A stretch of DNA of 64,000 bases, taken from positions 6,758,001-6,822,000 of the forward strand of contig NZ_CP128360.1 in NCBI RefSeq assembly GCF_030345095.1. Direction: 5' to 3'. Positions within the stretch are counted from its first letter, which is position 1. Each line of letters opens with the position of its first letter. The DNA comes from Solwaraspora sp. WMMA2056 (lineage in GTDB: Bacteria > Actinomycetota > Actinomycetes > Mycobacteriales > Micromonosporaceae). Under the pieces are notes generated by a model that did no database searches, was not told where the DNA came from, and was given only the letters and a program-made list of their open reading frames with translations. The position numbers and the translations under genes were made by a program. Shown piece by piece: positions 27,929 to 36,488 of the stretch.

Positions 27929-28837
27929 TCACGCGACCAGCACCACCTTGCCACGGCCGTGACGCCTTTCCACCTCGCGGTGGGCGTCGGCGGCCTGCGC
28001 CATCGGATAGGCACGGCGGATCAGGAAACGCAGATCACCGGTGGCGTAGCGGGCGGCCAGCGCGGCCAGGCGGTCGGCCGATCTCAGGTTCTCGGTGGTC
28101 CGGATGCCGAGTTCGGCGGCGCGGTCGTGGTCGACCAGGGTGAGGATCCGGGACCGGTCGGCGCACAGGTCGAGCGACAGGTCCAGGGCCGCGCCGCCGG
28201 CACCGTCGAGCACCGCGTCGGCACCGTCGGGCAGCAGCGTACGGAGCTGTTCGGTCAGCCCTAGCCGGTAGTCGACCGGCACCGCGCCGAGGGACCGCAG
28301 GTAGTCCCGGTTGGCGGCACTGGCCGTGCCCACGACGCGGGCTTCCGCGTCGACGGCGAGCTGCACCGCGACCGCGCCGACGGCACCGGCCGCGCCGTGC
28401 ACCAGCAGGGTCTCACCGGCCACGGGGCGGATGATCTCGAGGGCGATGTGCGCGGTCTGGGCTGCGCCGCTGAAGCCACCGGCGACCTCCCACGTCATCC
28501 CGGCCGGTTTGGCGGTCACCTGGTCGGCGGGTACGACGACGAACTCCGCCGCCGCGTTCATGAAGCCGAAGCCGAGCACCTCGTCGCCGACGGCGATCCC
28601 GGTGACGTCGGCGCCGACCTGGTCGACCACTCCGGCGAACTCGTTGCCCGGCACGGCGGGCAGTCTCGACTTCAGCCAGACGGGGGTGAACCCGGCCCGT
28701 ACCGCGCAGTCGATGGGTTGCACGCCGGCCGCCCGTACGCGGACCCGGACCTCGCCGGGCCCCGCGTCCGGGGTGTCGACCTGCCCCCATTCCAGCACCT
28801 CCGGCCCGCCGTACCGACGGAAAACCGCAGCCCACAT
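27929..28837 (-). CDS. NADP-dependent quinone-oxidoreductase-like enzyme (MDR family)
   Basis: 302 residues, medium-chain reductase without zinc site. N-terminus MWAAVFRRYGGPEVLEWG, then VPGNEFAGVVDQVGADVTG and GDEVLGFGFMNAAAEF; the cofactor loop is LLVHGAAGAVGAVAVQLAVDAEARVVGT near residue 140. The end GKVVLV is family-typical. ATG at 28837 preceded by GGAGGT 7 nt upstream decides the start over a longer frame to 28888. Substrate unknown; it is a single transcription unit. Confidence 0.88.
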   Translation of the reverse strand: MWAAVFRRYGGPEVLEWGQVDTPDAGPGEVRVRVRAAGVQPIDCAVRAGFTPVWLKSRLPAVPGNEFAGVVDQVGADVTGIAVGDEVLGFGFMNAAAEFVVVPADQVTAKPAGMTWEVAGGFSGAAQTAHIALEIIRPVAGETLLVHGAAGAVGAVAVQLAVDAEARVVGTASAANRDYLRSLGAVPVDYRLGLTEQLRTLLPDGADAVLDGAGGAALDLSLDLCADRSRILTLVDHDRAAELGIRTTENLRSADRLAALAARYATGDLRFLIRRAYPMAQAADAHREVERRHGRGKVVLVA

Positions 28838-29077
28838 CCTGTCCACCTCCGATGATCCGTGGTCACTGGAGACAGTCTCGAATGTCAAGTCGACGTGAAG
28901 TCAAGGTCGCGGCTCCCCCGGTGTCGAGCCGCGACGGTGGTCAGTCGCAACGCTGCGCAGGGCTGCCGGCCCGATAGAAGACGAAGCTGGCGAGCCGGCC
29001 GAACTGACCGCGGCTGCGGGCGGTCACCGCCGGGTGCGGCTGGCGCTGTCGCGACCTTCGGCAGCAGACTGGCGGCC

Positions 29078-29638
29078 ATGTTGGCACAGGTGCGGGACGT
29101 CGCCGACCGGATGGCCGCCGGTCACCGGGTCAGGTTCCTGTTCTTCTGGGGTCATCAGCCGGAGGCCGACGGCAGCGTCGGCGCGGGCTGCCTCAGCCAG
29201 TGGTCGCCGATCGGGTTCACCGTCGACGGGGTCGGGTTCGCCACCGCCGAGCACTACATGATGTGGCGTAAGGCGATTCTGTTCGACGACCGGGCCATGG
29301 CGCAGCGGATTCTCGCCGCACCCCACCCGCGCGCCGCGAAGGTGCTCGGCGGCCGGGTCGCCGGCTTCGACCAGCGCACCTGGAACGCCCACCGGGTACC
29401 GATCGTGGTCGCCGGCAACCTGGCCAAGTTCAGCCAGCACCCCGACCTGGGCGCGTACCTGCTCGGCACCGGGGAGCGGGTCCTGGTCGAGGCCAGCCCG
29501 ATGGACCGGATCTGGGGCATCGGGCTGACCCGCGACGACCCGGCCGCCGCCGATCCCACCCGGTGGCGTGGGCTCAACCTGCTCGGCTTCGCCCTCATGC
29601 AGGTGCGGGACACTCTGCGGGAGCAGGCGGGCGGGTAG
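29078..29638 (+). CDS. NADAR-family (YbiA-like, DUF1768) protein
   Basis: 186-residue NADAR domain: VRFLFFWGHQPEADGSVGAGCLSQWSPIGFTVDGVGFATAEHYMMWRKA at the N-terminus holds the typical F.W and AEH.M segments, and ILAAPHPRAAKVLGGRV and PMDRIWGIGL follow. Family members act on ADP-ribose adducts or on riboflavin-pathway intermediates, so this is likely a glycosidase of nucleotide-sugar linkages; the exact role is open. Follows about 240 bp of non-coding sequence after the divergent reductase, which holds the promoter. Confidence 0.88.
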   Translation: MLAQVRDVADRMAAGHRVRFLFFWGHQPEADGSVGAGCLSQWSPIGFTVDGVGFATAEHYMMWRKAILFDDRAMAQRILAAPHPRAAKVLGGRVAGFDQRTWNAHRVPIVVAGNLAKFSQHPDLGAYLLGTGERVLVEASPMDRIWGIGLTRDDPAAADPTRWRGLNLLGFALMQVRDTLREQAGG

Positions 29639-29680
29639 CCGCCGGCGACCGGGAGTGCGAGGGCCGAGGGGCGGTACGGC

Positions 29681-30358
29681 GTGCCGGGAACGATCACGGG
29701 TGTGGTCCTGTGCACGGTTGCCGTACTGCCGGTGGCCGCCCTGGCGGTGTGGGCGTTGGCGTACCGACGGACCGTCGCCGGGGCCACGCCCACGCGGGCG
29801 TGGCGGCGCTCGGTGGCCGAGGTCGGCATCGGGTACGGCACCGCGCCCTGGGTCTGGATGATCATGTTGCCGGGCGACCGGGCCGGCACCGTCGACGGGC
29901 GGCTGAGCCTCGTGCCGCTGCGGGATCTGCTCGCGGTCCTGGCCAGCGATCCGGTGACGGTCACCGTTCAGGTCGTCGGCAACCTGCTGGTCTTCGCCGC
30001 GCTGGGTTTCTTCGCCCCGCTGCGGTTCGCGGCGTTCGCGTCGGTGCCGCGTGTCCTGGCCCTCGCGGCCGGCTGTTCGGTCCTGGTCGAGACCGCGCAG
30101 TACGTCCTGCGGCTGGACCGGGTCTCCTCGGTCGACGACGTGCTGCTCAACACCGTCGGCGCCGGGCTGGCCGCGTTGGCGTCGCGTCGCTGGTGGTACG
30201 GAACGCCGGGCGTGCGCCCGGCGTTCACCGCCGGGTACGGCGGCGCGGCTGCGGCACCGGCGGCACCGGGACGCCGGCGGCCTCCAGCGCGTCCCGCTGA
30301 CCACGCGCCGCGAGCCGGTCGGCGCGTTCGTTCTCCACGTGGCCGGCGTGGCCCTTGA
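29681..30358 (+). CDS. VanZ-family membrane protein, overlapping rnhA
   Basis: 225 residues. Transmembrane helices occur at the N-terminus ([22 protein letters not shown]), centre ([18 protein letters not shown]) and second half ([21 protein letters not shown]); the VanZ motif NLLVF...G...E..Q......R..S.DD..LN is present as [13 protein letters not shown] and [19 protein letters not shown] start 42 nt after the NADAR gene, so probably co-transcribed. The last 45 residues or so (Pro/Arg-rich) run 134 bp into the convergent RNase HI gene and look like read-through rather than a selected domain. Function unknown; VanZ relatives affect lipoglycopeptide susceptibility. Confidence 0.75.
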   Translation: MPGTITGVVLCTVAVLPVAALAVWALAYRRTVAGATPTRAWRRSVAEVGIGYGTAPWVWMIMLPGDRAGTVDGRLSLVPLRDLLAVLASDPVTVTVQVVGNLLVFAALGFFAPLRFAAFASVPRVLALAAGCSVLVETAQYVLRLDRVSSVDDVLLNTVGAGLAALASRRWWYGTPGVRPAFTAGYGGAAAAPAAPGRRRPPARPADHAPRAGRRVRSPRGRRGP

Positions 30359-30737
30359 CCCAGTGCCAGACGACCTCGTGGTGGCGGGCGACGGCCGCGT
30401 CGAGTTCCCGCCACAGGTCCTCGTTCTTGACCGGCTCGCCGGCCTTGGTCCGCCAGCCGTTGCGTTTCCAGTTCGCCATCCACGACATGACACCGTTGCG
30501 GACGTACGTGCTGTCGGTCCAGAGGTCGACGGTGGACGGGCGGGTCAGCGCGGCCAGCGCCCGGATGGGGGCGGTGAGTTCCATCCGGTTGTTCGTCGTC
30601 ATGGCGGCCTCACCGCCGGACAGTTCCTTCTCGGCTTCGCCGTAGCGCAGCAGGGCACCCCAACCGCCCGGCCCCGGATTGCCGCTGCACGCGCCGTCGG
30701 TCCAGATCTGCACCCGCGTCGCCGCCACCCCCGTCAC
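30225..30737 (-). CDS. rnhA: Ribonuclease HI
   Basis: Degrades RNA in RNA-DNA hybrids. The four catalytic carboxylates are present: D14 in [17 protein letters not shown]53 in NNRMELTA, D75 in TDSTYV, D140 in ENERADRLA, with the catalytic-loop His in VKGHAGH. 170 residues, slightly longer than the basic enzyme, with a Pro/Arg-rich C-terminal tail. Convergent overlap of 134 bp with the VanZ gene and divergent from a TetR gene with an operator between them. Confidence 0.95.
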   Translation of the reverse strand: MTGVAATRVQIWTDGACSGNPGPGGWGALLRYGEAEKELSGGEAAMTTNNRMELTAPIRALAALTRPSTVDLWTDSTYVRNGVMSWMANWKRNGWRTKAGEPVKNEDLWRELDAAVARHHEVVWHWVKGHAGHVENERADRLAARGQRDALEAAGVPVPPVPQPRRRTRR

Positions 30738-30798
30738 CGGGACAACCTACCGTGGCCGAACATCAGGATCTTCACCCTGCACCTCGTACGGTAGACTG

Positions 30799-30819
30799 AA
30801 ATGGAGATCATCTCCATTT
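30799..30819. promoter_or_regulatory. TetR operator, 10-bp arms
   Basis: AAATGGAGAT, one central C, then ATCTCCATTT: perfect 10-bp arms. It overlaps the probable promoter (TAGACT at 30792 as -10) and ends 19 bp before the TetR start, so autoregulation is expected; it also lies 62 bp from the divergent rnhA start. Confidence 0.8.
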
Positions 30820-30838
30820 TGGTCGACACGAGGTGCCC

Positions 30839-31453
30839 ATGACCGACAAGCCGCTGCGCGCCGACGCCCGACGCAACCGCGCAGCCCTGCTCGCCACGGC
30901 CCGGGAGCTCTTCGCCACCGGGGCCTTCTTCGACCTGCGCTTCGATGACTTCGCCCGGCTCGCCGGAGTGGGCACCGGCACGCTGTACCGCCACTTCCCC
31001 ACCCGGGAGGCGCTGGCCGAGGCGGTCTACCGCGAGGAGGTCGCCACGCTGTGCGCCCGCGCCCGCGACCTGCAGGCAACGCTGCCCGCCGCAGAGGCGT
31101 TGACGACCTTCCTGCGCGGCATGGTCGACTACCTGCAGGCCCACGCCGGCCTGGCCCGGACCCTGGCCACGCTGATGACCACCGGAGCGGCGGCGAGTGC
31201 CGGGTCCGGCACCCTCGCCGAGGGCAGTCGGGCGCTGGAGCAGGCCGTCACCGACCTGGTGGCCGCCGCCGCCCGCAGCGGCGCGATCCGCGACGACGTG
31301 GGCGCCGGCGCCATCATGATGGCCCTGCACGGCATCGGCGCGGCCCACGACCGCGACGACTGGCGGGCCGAGGCCGACGGCGTCGTCACCCTCCTCCTGG
31401 ACGGGCTGCGCCGGCCACCATCGGACACCACCCAGTCACCCGGGCGCCCGTAG
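30839..31453 (+). CDS. TetR-family transcriptional regulator
   Basis: 204 residues. N-terminal helix-turn-helix: ADARRNRAALLATARELF...FDDFARLAGVGTGTLYRHFPTREAL, with the GTGTLYRHF recognition helix. The C-terminal ligand-binding half is typical of the SbtR-like group (LTTFLRGMVDYLQAHAGLARTLATLM). ATG at 30839 has GAGG 5 nt upstream. Self-control through the palindrome just upstream is likely. No obvious target gene is adjacent other than rnhA. Confidence 0.9.
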   Translation: MTDKPLRADARRNRAALLATARELFATGAFFDLRFDDFARLAGVGTGTLYRHFPTREALAEAVYREEVATLCARARDLQATLPAAEALTTFLRGMVDYLQAHAGLARTLATLMTTGAAASAGSGTLAEGSRALEQAVTDLVAAAARSGAIRDDVGAGAIMMALHGIGAAHDRDDWRAEADGVVTLLLDGLRRPPSDTTQSPGRP

Positions 31454-31492
31454 AACGGGCTGCGCCGGTAGACCAGCGGCAGCGGCAGCAGA

Positions 31493-31526
31493 CGGCTCGT
31501 CGGCCCGACCCAGGGCCGACGAGCCG
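31493..31526. terminator. Bidirectional terminator between TetR and MarR genes
   Basis: CGGCTCGTCGGCCC and its exact complement (14 bp) around the loop GACCCA. It lies in the 92-bp gap between two convergent genes, 39 bp after TetR and 20 bp after MarR. Confidence 0.8.
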
Positions 31527-31545
31527 AGCTTGTCGCAGGTGAGGT

Positions 31546-31995
31546 TCAGTACTTGTCGCGGCAGGAGTCCGCGTCGGCGACCTTGGCCAGCAGCCGCTCG
31601 AGCTGATCTCGCTCGTCGGGGGAGAGCGCGGCGAACAGGTCGTCGTCCGCGCTGTTCAGCGCCGAGTCGACGGACCGCAGCGCCGCGGTGCCCTGTGGCG
31701 TGATCGTGACGATGTGCCGGCGGCGGTCCGCCGGGTCACGCTGCCGGGAGGCCATGCCCAGGCTCTCCAACTCGTTCAGCACCGCGACGAGCGCGCTCGG
31801 GTCGACGCCGAGAAGGTCGACGAGCGCCTGCTGGCTGACCGGCCCGTCGGCCAGGTGGGTCAGCGTGAAGACACACCGCATGGTCAGGCCCTGGGCGGCC
31901 AGGGTGTCACGGACGCGGGCACTGGCGACCGCGCCGCGACCGGCGAGGAGCACGCCCAACTGTGCCAGTGGCTCGGTGCGCGTCGTCGTTGCCAT
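31546..31995 (-). CDS. MarR-family transcriptional regulator
   Basis: 149 residues with the winged helix-turn-helix: GPVSQQALVDLLGVDPSALVAVLNELESLGMASRQRDPADRRRHIVTITPQG, including the DRR wing. Start at ATG 31995 is preferred over one at 32058 because the longer leader lies over the operator-like region. Divergent from the alpha/beta hydrolase and MFS genes, which are its likely targets, since MarR genes commonly control adjacent drug- or aromatic-handling genes. Confidence 0.9.
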   Translation of the reverse strand: MATTTRTEPLAQLGVLLAGRGAVASARVRDTLAAQGLTMRCVFTLTHLADGPVSQQALVDLLGVDPSALVAVLNELESLGMASRQRDPADRRRHIVTITPQGTAALRSVDSALNSADDDLFAALSPDERDQLERLLAKVADADSCRDKY

Positions 31996-31997
31996 GT

Positions 31998-32038
31998 GAC
32001 CCATCATACCCAGCCCTCGATTGTATGGGTCAAACAAT
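31998..32038. promoter_or_regulatory. Candidate MarR operator region
   Basis: GACCCAT (31998) and ATGGGTC (32025) form an inverted pair, and the second lies inside ATTGT...ACAAT (32020-32038), a 19-bp element with 5-bp arms. Position between the MarR start and the divergent hydrolase gene suits control of both. Confidence 0.45.
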
Positions 32039-32118
32039 CGTTGTAGTGTTCCAACCATTGGCCGATACTGACCATCGGAGCGGCCCAGCCACCCTCGTCA
32101 GCTCATCGAAGGAGAAGC

Positions 32119-32835
32119 ATGTCCACCTACCTTCTGGTGCACGGCGCCTGGCACAGCGGTGCAGCCTGGCAGCGGGTGGTCCCGCTGCTGGCCGAAGCCG
32201 GACACCGGGTCCTCACTCCGTCACTGACCGGCTACGGCGACAAGGCTCACCTGCTGAGTCCGGCCACGGGTCTCGACACCCACGTCGAGGACGTCGTACG
32301 GCTGATCAAGGACGAGGACCTGACCGATGTGGTGCTGGTCGGACACAGCTACGCCGGGATGGTCGTCACCTCGGTGATCAACGAGGTCCCGGAACGGATC
32401 GCGCAGCTGGTCTACCTCGACGCCATGGTCCCCACCGACGGCGAGAACGTCGTCGACGTCATTCCGCTGACCCAGTTCCTGATCGACCAGGCCGCCCAGA
32501 CCGACGCCCCCTGGCGCATCCCACCGCTGCCGGAGCGGCCCGACACCGGGCTGTTCGGCGTGACCGATCCCGCCGACAAGGCGTGGCTGCGCACCCTGCT
32601 CTCCGACGCCACAGTCCTCTCCTTCCAGCAGCGGGTCCGATTGGACAACCCGGCGGCGGACCGGATCCCGCGTACGCACATCGAGTGCACCGTCGGCGCC
32701 CCGCCGCACCGGCGGCCGGTGCCCCCGGTCCAGCCCAACGGCACCCCCGCCCAGCGGTGGGAACTGGCCACCGGGCACGACTGCATGGTCACCGCGCCCG
32801 TCGAGCTTTCCGACCTGCTCCTCAAGCTCGGCTGA
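32119..32835 (+). CDS. Alpha/beta-fold hydrolase (salicylate-esterase-like group)
   Basis: 238 residues. Oxyanion motif VHGAWHSGAAW at 8-18, nucleophile Ser in GHSYAGM near residue 77, terminal His in GHDCMVTAP. The compact lid and GYGDKAHLLSPATGLDTHVEDV segment resemble plant-methylesterase-like bacterial hydrolases. AAGGAG 8 nt before the ATG. Divergent from MarR and followed, after a strong hairpin, by an MFS exporter; a role in handling a small aromatic or ester compound is inferred. Confidence 0.88.
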   Translation: MSTYLLVHGAWHSGAAWQRVVPLLAEAGHRVLTPSLTGYGDKAHLLSPATGLDTHVEDVVRLIKDEDLTDVVLVGHSYAGMVVTSVINEVPERIAQLVYLDAMVPTDGENVVDVIPLTQFLIDQAAQTDAPWRIPPLPERPDTGLFGVTDPADKAWLRTLLSDATVLSFQQRVRLDNPAADRIPRTHIECTVGAPPHRRPVPPVQPNGTPAQRWELATGHDCMVTAPVELSDLLLKLG

Positions 32836-32843
32836 CGCCGCAC

Positions 32844-32886
32844 GGCCGCCCTGCCCACCCCGGCGTCGCGCGTAGGCAGGGCGGCC
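32844..32886 (+). terminator. Rho-independent-type hairpin after the hydrolase gene
   Basis: GGCCGCCCTGCC (32844-32855) and its exact complement (32875-32886) with a 19-nt loop, 8 nt past the stop codon. No U-tract. It would limit read-through into the MFS gene. Confidence 0.75.
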
Positions 32887-32929
32887 ATCGGCGACAGTTT
32901 CCGCCCAGAACACGCGAAACGGAACTGGT

Positions 32930-34327
32930 GTGACCCCTCCTGATGTGACCCGACAAAGACTCCGGTCGCCGCGTGGAGCGTTCGCCGCCCTGCTGTGCGC
33001 GGTGCTGTCGTTCTCGCTCCTGCAGACAATGGTGATTCCCGCGCTACCGGAACTGCGTACCGAGTTCCGCGCCTCGCCCTCGACCATGTCCTGGGTGCTC
33101 AGCGCGTTCCTGCTGACCTCGTCGGTCGGCGCGGTCCTGCTCGGACGGCTCGGCGACATGTTCGGCAGGAAGCGGCTGATGCTGGTCAGCCTCGCCCTCC
33201 TCGGGCTCGGCACGCTCGTGTCGGCCCTCGCCGCCGACGCGGGCACGCTGATCGCCGGCCGGGCCGTCCAGGGACTCGGCGCGGCCAGCTTCCCGCTCGC
33301 GTTCGGCCTGGTGCGAGACATGTTCGACCGCGACCGGGTGCCCGTGGTCATCGGCACGATCAGCGCCACCTTCGGCATCGGTTTCGGCATCGGCCTCGTC
33401 GTCGCCGGCCCGATCCTGGACCACCTCGGCTGGTCCTGGATCTTCTGGATCAGCCTGATCGCGGTCACGATCGCGTTCGCCGCCGTTGCCGCGTCGATCA
33501 GCGAGACCCCGACCCGACATCCCGGCCGGATCGACTGGCTGGGCGCGATCCTGGTGACGGCGGGGCTGGCTGCGGTGCTCCTCGCGATCAGCCAGGCCCG
33601 GACGTGGACACTGACCGCTACCGCCGCGCTCGTCGTGTCCGGCGCTGTGGCGCTCGCGGTGTTCGCCGTGGTCGAGCGACGCGTCGACGAGCCGCTGATC
33701 GACCTGTCGATGCTGGGACGGCGGTCGGTGCTGGGCGCGAACCTCGTCGCCCTGCTCATCGGCTCCGGGCTCTACAGCGCGTTCAGTCTGGTCCCGCAGT
33801 TCGTCCAGACGCCGGCCGACGCAGGCTACGGATTCGGTGCCACGCCGACCGGATCCGGGCTGTTCCTGCTGCCGATGGCCGTCACGATGCTGATCGCCGG
33901 TCCCGCCGCCGGGCGGCTCGGTGCCCGTACCGGCTTCAAGAGCATTCTCGTGGCGGCCTGCGTGATCAGCCTGGCCGGCTTCGTCGTGATCGCTGCGGGA
34001 CTCGACTCCGCGTGGGCCATCGCGACCGGTGCCGGCATCATCGGTGTCGGCGTCGGCTTCTCCTTCTCCTCGGTGGTCAACCTCGTCGTTTCCGCCGTCC
34101 AGCCGCAGGAGACCGGCGTGGCCACCGGCGTCAACACCATCATGCGCACGATCGGCGGGGCGCTCGGTGCCCAAGCGGGGCCGGCGATCGTGACGTCGGC
34201 CCTGGTAGCCGGCACGTCCGTGCCGGCCGAGTCCGGCTACGCAGTCGCCTTCGTCGTCTCGGCGGCAGTCATGGCCGCGGCGGCGCTCGCCGCGCTGGCG
34301 GTCCCAGGTTCTCGCCTCGCCGCCTGA
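32930..34327 (+). CDS. MFS transporter, DHA2-type drug exporter
   Basis: 465 residues, about 14 transmembrane segments. MFS loop motif GRLGDMFGRKRLMLV near residue 72 and the antiporter-type GLVVAGPILDHLGWSWIFWI segment near 155 are diagnostic of proton-driven drug exporters. GTG start. Downstream of the hydrolase and divergent MarR gene, so probably part of a small resistance unit; substrate unknown. Confidence 0.9.
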   Translation: MTPPDVTRQRLRSPRGAFAALLCAVLSFSLLQTMVIPALPELRTEFRASPSTMSWVLSAFLLTSSVGAVLLGRLGDMFGRKRLMLVSLALLGLGTLVSALAADAGTLIAGRAVQGLGAASFPLAFGLVRDMFDRDRVPVVIGTISATFGIGFGIGLVVAGPILDHLGWSWIFWISLIAVTIAFAAVAASISETPTRHPGRIDWLGAILVTAGLAAVLLAISQARTWTLTATAALVVSGAVALAVFAVVERRVDEPLIDLSMLGRRSVLGANLVALLIGSGLYSAFSLVPQFVQTPADAGYGFGATPTGSGLFLLPMAVTMLIAGPAAGRLGARTGFKSILVAACVISLAGFVVIAAGLDSAWAIATGAGIIGVGVGFSFSSVVNLVVSAVQPQETGVATGVNTIMRTIGGALGAQAGPAIVTSALVAGTSVPAESGYAVAFVVSAAVMAAAALAALAVPGSRLAA

Positions 34328-34403
34328 GCGGAGAAATCTTGCCGGGGCGTGCAGCGTTCGGGCGGGCTGCGGACGTCCTGTCACCATCGGAGGGAGCAAC
34401 CCG

Positions 34404-34994
34404 GTGACACCAGAGCACCAAGATGAATTCCGTGAGTTCGTGGCTTCCCGGATGGGCGCGCTGCGGAACCTGGCGTTCCTGACCTGCGGCAACTGGCACG
34501 CCGCCGAGGACGCGGTCGCCAACGCACTGTCGAAGCTGTATCCGCGCTGGGGACGCCTCGACCACCCGGACAGCTACGCCCGGACCATGGTGATCCGGGC
34601 TGCGATCGACGAGGTCCGTCGGCCGTGGTGGCGCCACGAACGACCGGCGGGTGACGCCATACCCGATCTCCCCCACGCCGACCCGAGCGGAGCCGTCGAC
34701 GACCGGTTACGGATCCGTACGGCGCTGCGCGCGGTGCCGGTCCGCCAACGGGCCGTGCTCGTGCTGCGGTTCTACCTGGGCCTGACGGCGGAGGAGGCCG
34801 GGAAGGCCCTCGGCCTACGGGCCGGCACGGTCCGGAGCCAGACAGCAAGGGGTCTGGCGAAGCTACAGGCAGCTCTCGCCGCCGAAGGTATTGCCCTGGA
34901 GGGGATCACGGAGCATGAGGAGTGGCCCGATGCGAATGCAGGATCTGGTGGACCTGGCGACGTCCGAGTCACCGCCGCCGCGCTACAGCGTTGA
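34404..34994 (+). CDS. SigE-family ECF RNA polymerase sigma factor
   Basis: 196 residues. Region 2: FVASRMGALRNLAFLTCGNWHAAEDAVANALSKLYPRW (the DA/ED core-binding pattern) and YARTMVIRAAIDEVRR; region 4: LRAVPVRQRAVLVLRFYLGLTAEEAGKALGLRAGTVRSQTARGLAKLQ. The C-terminal 30 residues or so have no known role. GTG start at 34404 with GGAGGGAG 8 nt upstream. Its end overlaps the next gene by 65 bp, a typical arrangement for a sigma factor and its membrane partner. Confidence 0.93.
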   Translation: MTPEHQDEFREFVASRMGALRNLAFLTCGNWHAAEDAVANALSKLYPRWGRLDHPDSYARTMVIRAAIDEVRRPWWRHERPAGDAIPDLPHADPSGAVDDRLRIRTALRAVPVRQRAVLVLRFYLGLTAEEAGKALGLRAGTVRSQTARGLAKLQAALAAEGIALEGITEHEEWPDANAGSGGPGDVRVTAAALQR

Positions 34995-36069
34995 CGACAT
35001 CGTCGAATCGGGGCGGCGCGCCCAGCGTCGTCGCAGGTTCGGTTGGCTGACCTCCGGCGCGACGGCTGTCGCGGCCGGCGTCGCGACGGCCATCATGGCA
35101 CCGTCGCTGCTCGGCGGGGCGTCCCCACCGGTCACCGGCGACCCGTTCGGCGAGGCAACGGCTGCGGGTGCGGCCCAGGCCGCTGCGGTACCGGGGCCAC
35201 CCTTTACCTTCACCTTCGCCGGCTACCGGGTCGGAGAACTGCGGGTCGCGGACCCGGTCATCGTGTCGACCGCCTACCAGCTCACCAGGGTGTACGCGGA
35301 CGGCATGACGACCAACGACAAGTCGGAGAAGGAGGACTCGGGGCTGAACCCCGGGCGGGACGAGCCGAGCCTGCACGCCTACCTGACGGTCTACCGGCCC
35401 GGCGCGTACGACCCCACGACGCTGGTCGACGCGCAGAGCGTGACGGTCGCCGGCCGCCCCGGGCTCGAACTCGACAGACGATGGCTGAACTGGGCGGCGC
35501 ACCGGACTCTTGCCTGGGAGTACGCCGAGGACGCCTGGGCGGTGATCGACTCCATGTCCGACAACGCCAGCTTGCCGTCGGCGGAGGATCTGCGCGACCT
35601 GGCCGCCGGATGGCGCCCCGCCCCGCCCACGCCGGCCAGGGTACCGATCACGTTGGACTACCTACCGGCCGGATACAGCCTGGACGAGGCCGCGATGCAC
35701 ACGATGACCGGGCTGAACGGCATCGCTTCCGCTCGCAACGGTGACTACGCGGGTCTGCTGTTCAGCAGCCCGGCCCAGCCGACCGCTGGCCTCACCGGGC
35801 CGTACGGTACGGGGCTGGACGAAGGACCGCCGGGGAGTTTCTTCATCTACGTCGGGCCGGCGGAGAACTCCAACCAGCAGCCGTCGCCCGGGATCACCTG
35901 CCTCGTCGGATTCTGCAACAGGGTGTACGCGGACGACAGCGTGAAGGTGCAGGTTGCCAGCAGCGGTCGGCTGTCGAACGCCGAGATGACGAAGATCCTC
36001 GACGGTATCTCCGTCGGGGACGTGCACGACGACAGCACCTGGATCGAGGTGGGCGCCGCGATCCCCTGA
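34930..36069 (+). CDS. Membrane-anchored partner of the ECF sigma factor
   Basis: 379 residues: short cytosolic head MRMQDLVDLATSESPPPRYSVDDIVESGRRAQRRRR, one transmembrane helix at about 38-57, then a large extracytoplasmic domain. Overlap with the sigma gene and the single-helix topology suggest an anti-sigma or sensor role, but no zinc-binding anti-sigma motif is present. The outer domain has two similar-looking halves (GYRVGELRV... and LPAGYSLDEA...) and two Cys in ITCLVGFCNRVY. ATG at 34930 was chosen over 34915 or 34891 because GAGGAG lies 7 nt before it. Confidence 0.75.
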   Translation: MRMQDLVDLATSESPPPRYSVDDIVESGRRAQRRRRFGWLTSGATAVAAGVATAIMAPSLLGGASPPVTGDPFGEATAAGAAQAAAVPGPPFTFTFAGYRVGELRVADPVIVSTAYQLTRVYADGMTTNDKSEKEDSGLNPGRDEPSLHAYLTVYRPGAYDPTTLVDAQSVTVAGRPGLELDRRWLNWAAHRTLAWEYAEDAWAVIDSMSDNASLPSAEDLRDLAAGWRPAPPTPARVPITLDYLPAGYSLDEAAMHTMTGLNGIASARNGDYAGLLFSSPAQPTAGLTGPYGTGLDEGPPGSFFIYVGPAENSNQQPSPGITCLVGFCNRVYADDSVKVQVASSGRLSNAEMTKILDGISVGDVHDDSTWIEVGAAIP

Positions 36070-36488
36070 CAGGTTCCTCCGCAACGGCGACGCTCACCCC
36101 TCACTGCGGGGGTGGGCTGTCGTGTCCACGCAACGCTCGGACTACGCCCCGGATTCCGTCTCGCTCGTCTCGGCGGCTAGTGGTGCTTTGTTAGGTCTGT
36201 CGATGTCGTTCATCCAGACTCAGGCGGACGAGGACGCACCACCCCAACCGGCCGCTCGCACCATCCAAGCAACATCGGGGACCACAAATGGGACATTACC
36301 ATCGTAAATTGATCTCGCAGGGTGAGTCTGGTGGCCGCCGTGTGGCAACCTGTATACGTGCTTCGGCTCAGCGCTGACAATCGGATCCATGGTCGACCGC
36401 CGCTCTGGATCAGCCTCGCTTGCCCTCGACGGGACACCGTCGACGATGTCGTCACGGCGGGTGCCTCGCAAGCACCGGACCCGGTGTC
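36070..36488. other. Non-coding boundary of the low-G+C island
   Basis: 419 bp with no convincing gene. It starts with a terminator-like hairpin at 36095 and then changes from C/G-rich to clearly A/T-richer sequence (for example GTGGTGCTTTGTTAGG around 36182). Short frames here do not show actinobacterial codon use. It probably holds the left junction of the accessory island and the promoter of the STAND gene. Confidence 0.55.
36095..36114 (+). terminator. Terminator-like hairpin after the sigma/partner pair
   Basis: CACCCC and GGGGTG enclose an 8-nt loop, 26 nt after the stop codon of the membrane partner gene. Short and without a U-tract. Confidence 0.5.

Noticed and set aside
36122-36307. 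A small frame in the gap before the STAND gene
   Set aside because: No ribosome site, atypical codon use and no recognisable features; treated as non-coding boundary.
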